In this document: in pieces, positions 1 to 4,735 of the stretch | Position numbering within the stretch: the stretch's first letter is position 1 | Layout of the letters: every line of letters begins with the position of its first letter | Source: an uncultured Clostridia bacterium | GTDB taxonomy: Bacteria; Bacillota_A; Clostridia; Christensenellales; Aristaeellaceae | Length of the DNA: 5,543 bases | Assembly (NCBI GenBank): GCA_934645275.1 | Contig: CAKUDW010000146.1 | Span: 1 to 5,543 of the forward strand | Reading direction: 5' to 3' | Made by a program: the position numbers and the translations under genes | The notes under the pieces: model-generated | Databases searched by the model: none | The model's input: only the letters and a program-made list of their open reading frames with translations | Told to the model about the DNA's origin: nothing

Positions 1-85
1 CCATTACGCATATCAAAATACTAACGGAACCCAACTTCTGTGATTCTATAAAACACCCTTTTTTCCTGCCATAAATTGCGTTAAA

Positions 86-114
86 TTTATAATATTGGCA
101 AAATTCGGTCTCAA
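86..114 (-). promoter_or_regulatory. Putative divergent sigma-A-type promoter reading out of the left edge
   Basis: On the minus strand a TTGAGA -35 box (114 to 109) is separated by exactly 17 bp from a TATAAA -10 box (91 to 86); each box is close to consensus and the spacing is optimal. Transcription would start near position 79 and run off the left edge. The gene it would serve is not in the window: within 1-78 I find only very short minus-strand reading frames without a convincing Shine-Dalgarno. One copy of the 12-bp direct repeat (94-105) lies inside the spacer. Promoter by sequence match only. Confidence 0.5.
94..105 (+). repeat. 12-bp direct repeat ATTGGCAAAATT, copy 1
   Basis: Exact 12-bp match to positions 219-230, in the same orientation, 125 bp apart. 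The flanks resemble each other loosely (CGG against TCG downstream). This copy lies in the -35/-10 spacer of the proposed minus-strand promoter. It is a candidate regulator binding site, inferred from position only; no dyad symmetry is visible within the repeat. Confidence 0.6.
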
Positions 115-171
115 ATTTGCAGAATCTTTACAGAACAACGTACCGCGGCCGCATTTGTCACATTGTTGTCT

Positions 172-200
172 TTGAGTATTTAATCCGGCTTTGCTATAAT
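172..200 (+). promoter_or_regulatory. Extended -10 promoter for the membrane protein gene at 288
   Basis: A TTGAGT -35 box (172-177), a 17-bp spacer and a perfect TATAAT -10 box (195-200) are present, and the -10 is preceded by TG at 192-193, making TGCTATAAT. Transcription should start near 207, giving a leader of about 80 nt before the ATG at 288. The promoter's position rules out the in-frame TTG at 117 as the translation start. Confidence 0.75.
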
Positions 201-218
201 ATATATGTTATATGTAGC

Positions 219-230
219 ATTGGCAAAATT
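219..230 (+). repeat. 12-bp direct repeat ATTGGCAAAATT, copy 2
   Basis: Exact copy of 94-105. It lies about 12 to 24 nt downstream of the predicted start of the plus-strand transcript, where a bound repressor could block initiation or clearance. Function is inferred from placement. Confidence 0.6.
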
Positions 231-287
231 TCGAAGTTGGCTCTTCCGCCGCTTCCCGCACGACTCCGCGAAAGGCGAACAAAATCC

Positions 288-1604
288 ATGCAGATGATAT
301 ATTCTTCCGTTTTGGCCCCCACAGCGCGCCTGCAGCGCTTTACCGGCGGACGCAAATATATGCAGCGCTCACAGAAGCGCGCGAGTGTACCGCGCCCAAC
401 CCCGGCTCCGCAGCGCGCGCCTGAGCCCGAAAAGAAGCCGCCCCGCCGCAAGCGCAGGCGCGCCGGTTTTTTCTACAAACTGCTCACCTTCCTGCTGTTG
501 TTGACCCTGTGGCCCGCGGGACTGACGCTGCTTTGGCGGCGCAAAATCCGCTGGCGTTCCGGCGCGAAGCTACTGGCAAGCGTAGTGTCGCTGGCCGCGT
601 GCATATTACTGCTTGGCTTTGCGCTCACCGTAGATACGGGCAACGCAGGCTATGCCGCCGTACAGGACAGCGTTAACAGCTATCTGGACGCCGCAGCCGA
701 AGCGATCATTGCTTTCGGCAATCAGACGGGCGAGCGCATGGCCGTAGCCTATGAAGACGCGGGTGATTTCGGCAGCGCGCTCTGGCGCAAGGCGCGCACA
801 GCGCTGGCAGACGGCATTGACGCTGGTGTTGACTTCGCCGCGGGCGTTCGTGAAAAGCTCGATGCAAAGCTTGCAGCCTCCCCCGCCTCTGATAAAAGCG
901 CCGAACCCGAAATGAACGGCGCAACACCCGAGCCAACGGCCACGCCCGCGCCGCCCGTTCGCGCAGGCAGTCTGCCGGTATATGTGCCCGGCAGCCGGCC
1001 CGAACCGGCGGACGGCGAAGCCGTGACCGGCGGCATGCTCCTGAGCGATGGAACGCTGAAGTCCGATGCTGCGTTTGAAACCGTCAGTCCGGAAACGCTT
1101 GCGCGTACCTTCACCGTAAAGAGCGCGGGTGAAGCCACGGTGTATTATAACAACGGCAGCAAATTCTACCACCGCACGCCTCAGTGCGGACCGATGCTCA
1201 CCTCGACGGCGCACCGCTTCGAAGAGACGCGTGATCGAAAGTATCGCCGCTGCAACACCTGCGGCGCGCCGGACAAAGCGCTGCTGGACGAAGCGGCCGT
1301 AGCGTGGATTGACGGCGATGGCGTAGCGCACCTGAACGACGAATGCAGTGCCTTCAGCGGCGACTGGAGCCTGACGACGGCGAAGGCCGCTGTCGAGGCC
1401 GGAAATCCCGGCTGCGAGGTCTGCGGCGCGAGCCGCTACCTGAAGGCCGTTGCCGATGGCTGCGAACTGATTTTGCGCACGCCCAAGCCAACGACCGCCC
1501 CCGAATCCGACGCAGAAATCGCGCTCAACCCGACAACTGCACCCGAGGCGGACGCCAAAGCCACACCCGAAACCACACCCGAATCGACTGCGACTGCACA
1601 ATAG
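288..1604 (+). CDS. Two-helix membrane protein with duplicated H-x4-C ... C-x2-C module, function unknown
   Basis: The protein has 438 residues and I recognise no named family. A basic, Pro-rich N-terminus (residues 26-59, ending in an Arg/Lys cluster at 49-58) is followed by two hydrophobic segments, about 61-83 and 93-115, joined by the basic loop WRRKIRWR. An Ala-rich, probably helical stretch follows (120-200), then a Pro/Thr/Ala linker (205-240). The conserved-looking part is a tandem Cys/His module: H295-x4-C300 with C322-x2-C325, and H348-x4-C353 with C376-x2-C379. The tail (400-438) is Thr/Pro/Ala/Glu-rich, like an envelope linker. The first hydrophobic segment carries a Trp-Pro-Ala-Gly kink and may be a re-entrant hairpin, which would place the Cys module outside the cell; this is inference. 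The start at 288 was chosen because AAAGGCG (271-277) lies 10 nt upstream, it is downstream of the promoter, and codons from there look coding. ATG at 360 (414 residues, weaker GGCGGA site) is the main alternative. Confidence 0.8.
   Translation: MQMIYSSVLAPTARLQRFTGGRKYMQRSQKRASVPRPTPAPQRAPEPEKKPPRRKRRRAGFFYKLLTFLLLLTLWPAGLTLLWRRKIRWRSGAKLLASVVSLAACILLLGFALTVDTGNAGYAAVQDSVNSYLDAAAEAIIAFGNQTGERMAVAYEDAGDFGSALWRKARTALADGIDAGVDFAAGVREKLDAKLAASPASDKSAEPEMNGATPEPTATPAPPVRAGSLPVYVPGSRPEPADGEAVTGGMLLSDGTLKSDAAFETVSPETLARTFTVKSAGEATVYYNNGSKFYHRTPQCGPMLTSTAHRFEETRDRKYRRCNTCGAPDKALLDEAAVAWIDGDGVAHLNDECSAFSGDWSLTTAKAAVEAGNPGCEVCGASRYLKAVADGCELILRTPKPTTAPESDAEIALNPTTAPEADAKATPETTPESTATAQ
1137..1427 (+). 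repeat. Coding region of two diverged copies of a Cys/His (putative metal-binding) module
   Basis: Copy 1 covers residues 284-326 (1137-1265) and copy 2 residues 339-380 (1302-1427) of the encoded protein. Both have an H-x4-C pair, then 21 or 22 residues, then C-x2-C-G. Copy 1 starts with VYYNNGSKFYH and copy 2 has the helical segment TTAKAAVEAGNPGCEVCG. Together they cover the two halves of a pattern I recall from clostridial extracytoplasmic proteins: a Tyr/Gly-rich beta start, YHxxxxC, an Ala-rich helix, then PCxxC. Four such ligands could bind zinc or form disulfides; the sequence alone does not decide. Confidence 0.65.
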
Positions 1605-1652
1605 TGCAATTTCCGTATAAAAATTCATGTAAAAATTATCGTTTATTACGAG

Positions 1653-1682
1653 TTGTACCGGCCATGGATTCTGTGTTATAAT
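1653..1682 (+). promoter_or_regulatory. Extended -10 promoter for the envelope protein gene at 1724
   Basis: TTGTAC (1653-1658), an 18-bp spacer and a perfect TATAAT (1677-1682) with TG at 1674-1675 form an extended -10 promoter, with a predicted start near 1689. Two A5 tracts at 1619-1623 and 1631-1635 lie upstream of the -35, where an UP element would be. The gene can therefore be transcribed independently of its upstream neighbour, although no strong terminator separates the two. Confidence 0.7.
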
Positions 1683-1704
1683 ACTCGAAGCGGATATTTA
1701 ACTG

Positions 1705-1710
1705 AAAGGA
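1705..1710 (+). promoter_or_regulatory. Ribosome binding site AAAGGA
   Basis: AAAGGA ends 13 nt before the ATG at 1724, which is longer than usual. An out-of-frame ATG at 1711 lies directly after it but is too close to be used and is not in the gene's frame. Confidence 0.55.
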
Positions 1711-1723
1711 ATGGTTACACGCT

Positions 1724-2590
1724 ATGGCAAAAAAGAGCGCAGCGAACAAGGGTTATCGCAAGACTGAAAAGAAGAAGCCCTTTCTGGCGAAAAAAGAAAT
1801 CATTGAATTGATCATCATCGTGGCAGTGATCGCGCTGGCGATTGTGCTGTTTAACCTGTTCTACGACGACGGTTTCATCGGCGCTAAGGACGTGCAGAGC
1901 GGTGATATCGTCTCCTACGGCAGCGCCAAGATCAAGAATCGCTACTTCAAAGTCGGCGAAGCCAACGAACTCGACGGCTTCACGCTCACAGAAAATCGCT
2001 CCGAGAACAGCGGATTGATCAACTATACCTATACGCCGGATCAGGAAACCGACCACATCAATAACATCACGCTGGCTGGCAGCCATGTGGATGCCGAAAC
2101 GCTGACTGACAGCATCATCGCTTACAACAGCAGCATCGACAGCATTGAAACCAGTGAAAAGATTGCGACCACAATTCAGGATCACGATGCGTTCGTGTTC
2201 GGTTACACCTACGATTATTATGACTCTAGCCTCGCCGCCGATGTATCTGACAACGCTGAAGCTGCGGCTCCGGTCGAGACTGAGGCGCCCGCGGACGACG
2301 CGGCCGCCGAAACGACCGAGGCGCCTGCGGACGATGCGGCCGCTGAAAACACTGAAGCGCCTGCGGACGATGCGGCTGCTGAAGATACCGAAGCGAGCGC
2401 CGACCCTGCCTCTAACGTGTATTGCCAGAACCTTTCCGTCTACGTGCGCGTGGACGACGAGGGCCACACCATCGCGATGCATATTTCCCGCACCGGCGAC
2501 GACGACAGCTTCTATATGCCGGAGGATCAGTATCTGGATTACGCGCTGAAGTACACCGACGCCTTCACCGTGGTGCAGAACGAGAAATAA
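1724..2590 (+). CDS. Single-pass membrane-anchored envelope protein with acidic repeat insert, function unknown
   Basis: The protein has 288 residues. A Lys-rich cytoplasmic N-terminus (1-24, ending FLAKKE) precedes one hydrophobic helix at about 26-46, and the motif YDDGF follows at 47-51. There is no lipobox or cleavage motif, so it is probably an uncleaved anchor with the rest outside the cell. The outer part alternates short hydrophobic and polar stretches typical of beta strands (residues 60-165), is interrupted by an acidic Ala/Pro repeat region (about 175-230), and resumes with strand-like sequence (232-288, including NLSVYVRVDDEGHTIAMHIS). The only cysteine, C234, is just after the repeat. 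The HDAFVFGYTYDYY segment before the insert and the strands after it look like one sheet split by a disordered loop; this is inference. The body resembles small single-helix proteins with a YDDGF motif that I recall from uncultured Clostridia, but I know no assigned function. It is convergent with the ROK gene, with a terminator between them. Confidence 0.88.
   Translation: MAKKSAANKGYRKTEKKKPFLAKKEIIELIIIVAVIALAIVLFNLFYDDGFIGAKDVQSGDIVSYGSAKIKNRYFKVGEANELDGFTLTENRSENSGLINYTYTPDQETDHINNITLAGSHVDAETLTDSIIAYNSSIDSIETSEKIATTIQDHDAFVFGYTYDYYDSSLAADVSDNAEAAAPVETEAPADDAAAETTEAPADDAAAENTEAPADDAAAEDTEASADPASNVYCQNLSVYVRVDDEGHTIAMHISRTGDDDSFYMPEDQYLDYALKYTDAFTVVQNEK
2279..2404 (+). repeat. 36-bp coding tandem repeat (TEAPADDAAAE-x), three units plus a partial fourth
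   Basis: Units at 2279-2314, 2315-2350 and 2351-2386 encode TEAPADDAAAE followed by T, N or D; a fourth, degenerate unit (2387-2404) encodes TEASAD. The DNA copies differ mainly at third codon positions, so the repeat is old enough to have diverged while the peptide was kept. Such a tract can vary in copy number between strains by slippage or recombination. The peptide is acidic and probably disordered. Confidence 0.95.
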
Positions 2591-2613
2591 TAGCAAGCCG
2601 CGCATGCGAAGTT

Positions 2614-2667
2614 ATCGGCGAATTTCTTCAACGACAGGCGTGACCGCCTGATTCGAAATTCGCTGAT
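2614..2667 (+). other. Long imperfect hairpin in the 3' untranslated region
   Basis: Positions 2614-2626 pair with 2655-2667 over 13 bp including one G-U pair. The enclosed sequence forms a second perfect 6-bp stem (CAGGCG at 2635-2640 with CGCCTG at 2645-2650) closed by a TGAC loop, with an asymmetric internal loop of 8 and 4 nt. No U-tract follows directly (TCGCAAAGTTTATT), so it is not a classical terminator. It may protect the 3' end of the upstream mRNA or be a remnant of a small palindromic element. Confidence 0.6.
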
Positions 2668-2697
2668 TCGCAAAGTTTATTATTGATGCTTAAGAAT

Positions 2698-2739
2698 GAT
2701 GGCGAACGCTAAGAAACTTAGCGTTCGCCATCGTTTTTT
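2698..2739 (+). terminator. Strong Rho-independent terminator between convergent genes
   Basis: A perfect 16-bp stem (2698-2713 with 2717-2732) closed by an AAA loop is followed by G and six T (2734-2739), the textbook plus-strand terminator for the gene ending at 2590. The T-tract ends only 5 nt before the stop codon of the convergent ROK gene (2745). In the minus direction the stem is followed by ATTCTTAAG, a weaker U-rich stretch, so it probably terminates both transcripts, less efficiently from the right. Confidence 0.95.
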
Positions 2740-2744
2740 CGTCG

Positions 2745-3695
2745 TCAACGCCGCAGATAAGCCGCGCCGAATATGCCCGCTTTGCTGCCAAGTCTGGCTC
2801 GAATCACGGTCGTCGGTTGCACTGTCTTGCAATAGGAGCCCGTATGCACGGCTTCACGCGCCGCTTCGAGCAGAATATCGCCCTGATTGCAGATGCCGCC
2901 GCCAAGTGCCAGAACTTCCGGCTGAAAGGCGTTGATGGCATTGGCAATGCCCACCTTAAAGTAATGCAAATAGTAATTCACCACTTCACCCGCCGCCGCA
3001 TCGCCCTCACGCCAAGCCGCAAACGCCGCGTGGCCATCGATGCGTTCAAGCTTTCCATCGGCCTGCGCCCACATCGCGCTTTGCGGATTCCTGCGCGCAA
3101 GCTCCTGAGCCTTATCGCGCAGCGAATGACCCGCGCAATACATTTCCCAGCATCCGCGCGCACCGCAGTCGCACAATATTCCGTCCGCTTCAATGATGCA
3201 GTGGCCCAGTTCCGGCGCCGCGCCGTTAAAACCACGATACAGTTTGCCGTCGATCACGCACGCCGAACCGATACCCGTGCCCAGCGTAATCATCACGAAA
3301 CTCTGAATGCGCCGATGTTCTTCCAGCGCCAGAAATTCGCCAAGTCCCGCGCAGTTTGCATCGTTTTCCAGATACACCGGCCTGCCAAGAGCGGCCGCAA
3401 CCGGCGCCGCCAGCGATACATCGCTCTCAAAGCGCAGATTGTTTGCATATTTCACAACGCCTGCCTTCGCGTCAATCGTTCCCGCGCAGCCAATCCCCAC
3501 ATACGGAAACGCTTCGACGCACGTGCCTGCCTGAGCACAAGCCGCCCGAACCGCCCGAACAATATCTGCCGTAATCGCATTCGGCCCTCCTGCTACATTG
3601 GTAGGCACGGTCTCTTCTGCCAGAATATGGAAGTTTTCATCCACAATTCCAGCAGCAATTTTGGTTCCGCCAATATCTACGCCCAAGTATCTCAT
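2745..3695 (-). CDS. ROK-family sugar kinase (glucokinase/N-acetylhexosamine kinase-like)
   Basis: The 316-residue protein has the usual length for a ROK kinase without a DNA-binding domain. It should transfer a phosphate from ATP to a hexose or amino sugar in the cytoplasm. Visible motifs: N-terminal phosphate-binding DIGGTK (7-12), catalytic-base segment ENDAN (110-114, with D112 the likely base), adenosine/phosphate segment LGTGIG (138-143), sugar-contact ELGH (162-165), the ROK zinc signature formed by H165 with C175, C177 and C182 in CDCGARGCWE, and GGG at 265-267. All key residues appear intact. It begins at ATG 3695, 29 nt after the SIS gene stop, preceded by GAGAGGAAG, and is the last gene of the operon before the terminator. 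Specificity (glucose, GlcNAc, ManNAc, fructose, allose or a modified sugar) cannot be read from the motifs; the SIS partner argues for an aldose/ketose or amino-sugar pathway rather than general glucokinase. Family assignment is firm; substrate is unknown. Confidence 0.96.
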   Translation of the reverse strand: MRYLGVDIGGTKIAAGIVDENFHILAEETVPTNVAGGPNAITADIVRAVRAACAQAGTCVEAFPYVGIGCAGTIDAKAGVVKYANNLRFESDVSLAAPVAAALGRPVYLENDANCAGLGEFLALEEHRRIQSFVMITLGTGIGSACVIDGKLYRGFNGAAPELGHCIIEADGILCDCGARGCWEMYCAGHSLRDKAQELARRNPQSAMWAQADGKLERIDGHAAFAAWREGDAAAGEVVNYYLHYFKVGIANAINAFQPEVLALGGGICNQGDILLEAAREAVHTGSYCKTVQPTTVIRARLGSKAGIFGAAYLRR

Positions 3696-3704
3696 GCCCG
3701 ATCG

Positions 3705-3713
3705 CTTCCTCTC
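3705..3713 (-). promoter_or_regulatory. Ribosome binding site of the ROK kinase gene
   Basis: GAGAGGAAG on the minus strand lies 9 nt upstream of the ATG at 3695, inside the 29-nt gap after the SIS gene. It supports this start and translation as part of a polycistronic message. Confidence 0.75.
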
Positions 3714-3724
3714 GCCATGAAATA

Positions 3725-4705
3725 CTACGCGCGCTCACGGTACAAGCCCGCAATGAAATAGGCCGGAACAATCGTATACAGCGGCAGCAGGCTCTTTGGC
3801 GCCTCGGGCATCTCCAATCCCTTCATCGAACAGCGCTGCGGCGTGAATAGCAACACGCGGCCGCCGTTTTTCTGGCAATGTGCAATCATCTTTTCGTCGT
3901 TCTCCGACAGACGATCCGCCATAATGATCATCGCATAATCCGGATTGGCAATTTCAAACCAGCCGTGATTATAATCGCTCAGACTGTGCGCGCATACGGG
4001 GATTCCGCCCATTTCGCGCATTACCAGCCCTGCCTGAAGCGCCGCGCCAAGCTGTGCATCGTCGCCGAGCACGTCGCAGAGCGTTACACCCTTCAGGGTA
4101 TCGAGCAGGTCGCCGGTGATCTGCGTCTGCGCAGCCACATATTCATCATGCCATGAAATCGCCTTGCGAATTTCGGCGAGTATTTTATCCAGATCTTCGC
4201 CCGTAAGCCAGGCCGCCAGCAGGTTCAGCTGCGCCACCTGCGCATAATAGGTCTTATTGGAAATAGGCGTCTCCGGCCCGATTTCAAGAAGCATTTCCGC
4301 ATCTGCCATGCCTTTCAGGCGGCAATTGGGATTGTTAAACATTGTCACTGTCGCCGCAGCGCGCTTCATCGAAGCTTCCACCAACGAAACCACTTCGGGC
4401 GTGTTGCCGGACTGCGAAATGGCGACCACGACGGCATTGGCGTCAATGGCGTCCAAATTGTAATGGAGCAACTCGTAGCAGTTGTGCGCCGTCGCGCGAA
4501 TGCCTGCGGCATTGAGCGGCGCAATTACGCTCAGCGCCGCATAGTAGGAAGATCCCATGCCACAGAACATCAGCCGGCTTGCGCTGCCGCTGCGCAGCGC
4601 TTCAAATGCTTTGGCAACCGCGCCGCCAAGCTGGTTGCGGTAGCTATCCAATACGCTTTCCAGGAGCTTGTGCTCATCCTGGAGCGCCTCAACATAAAAA
4701 TTCAT
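3725..4705 (-). CDS. Two-SIS-domain sugar-phosphate isomerase/deglycase-like protein (GlmS-isomerase/FrlB-like)
   Basis: The 326-residue cytoplasmic protein resembles the isomerase half of glucosamine-6-phosphate synthase, without the glutaminase domain, as in FrlB/GfrF deglycases and AgaS-type isomerases. SIS domain 1 has the phosphosugar loop CGMGSSY (48-54), the phosphate-binding SQSGNT (97-102) and SNKTYYAQ (149-156), which aligns with STKAFTTQ of GlmS. SIS domain 2 (about 195-320) has MREMGG (E231 at the place of catalytic GlmS Glu488) and SDYNHG (H247 at the place of His504), although the usual HGP is HGW. The chain stops at RERA, just after the last helix, so the tail that carries Lys603 in GlmS is absent. 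Expected action is isomerisation, deamination or deglycation of a phosphosugar made by the adjacent ROK kinase. It sits between regulator and kinase with gaps of 30 and 29 nt and has a strong Shine-Dalgarno. SIS assignment is firm; reaction is uncertain. Confidence 0.93.
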   Translation of the reverse strand: MNFYVEALQDEHKLLESVLDSYRNQLGGAVAKAFEALRSGSASRLMFCGMGSSYYAALSVIAPLNAAGIRATAHNCYELLHYNLDAIDANAVVVAISQSGNTPEVVSLVEASMKRAAATVTMFNNPNCRLKGMADAEMLLEIGPETPISNKTYYAQVAQLNLLAAWLTGEDLDKILAEIRKAISWHDEYVAAQTQITGDLLDTLKGVTLCDVLGDDAQLGAALQAGLVMREMGGIPVCAHSLSDYNHGWFEIANPDYAMIIMADRLSENDEKMIAHCQKNGGRVLLFTPQRCSMKGLEMPEAPKSLLPLYTIVPAYFIAGLYRERA

Positions 4706-4710
4706 GCATT

Positions 4711-4720
4711 TTCTCCTTTT
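4711..4720 (-). promoter_or_regulatory. Strong ribosome binding site of the SIS gene
   Basis: AAAAGGAGAA on the minus strand lies in the 30-nt gap after the regulator stop; the GGAG core ends 7 nt before the ATG at 4705. This is the best Shine-Dalgarno in the window and suggests the SIS protein is translated more efficiently than its neighbours. Confidence 0.85.
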
Positions 4721-4735
4721 TTGATTACATCAGGC

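Noticed and set aside
46..72. Minus-strand mini-frame of eight codons (MAGKKGVL)
   Set aside because: It begins almost at the predicted transcript start with no ribosome binding site and is too short to support as a leader peptide.
88..93. Plus-strand TATAAT as a second promoter
   Set aside because: No acceptable -35 box at 16-18 bp upstream; the same bases fit the minus-strand promoter better.
117..287. In-frame upstream extension of the first gene to a TTG at 117
   Set aside because: The strong extended -10 promoter (172-200) lies inside the extension, so the mRNA starts after 117; this part is AT-rich, reads as non-coding and lacks a ribosome binding site.
1595..1608. Small hairpin TGCAC-AATA-GTGCA across the stop codon of the first gene
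   Set aside because: Only 5 bp with three T after it; too weak to call a terminator.
606..1628. Long minus-strand open frame (340 codons) opposite the first gene
   Set aside because: Arg/Gly/Ala-rich with no recognisable domain; an antisense shadow of GC-rich codons on the plus-strand gene, which has its own promoter and motifs.
1715..2605. Minus-strand open frame (296 codons) opposite the second plus-strand gene
   Set aside because: It mirrors the plus-strand gene almost end to end, has no ribosome binding site, and its apparent VRGR-type repeat is only the antisense of the acidic repeat.
2601..2608. 8-bp palindrome CGCATGCG after the second plus-strand gene
   Set aside because: Too short and too common in GC-rich sequence to call an operator or attachment site.
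2817..3761. Plus-strand open frame (314 codons) opposite the ROK gene
   Set aside because: The minus strand carries all ROK motifs; the plus-strand translation is Arg/Ala/His-rich with no domain.
3725..4705. MurQ (N-acetylmuramic acid 6-phosphate etherase) as the identity of the SIS protein
   Set aside because: MurQ has a different motif set and a single SIS domain; this protein follows the two-domain GlmS pattern with SQSGNT and a C-terminal HG motif.
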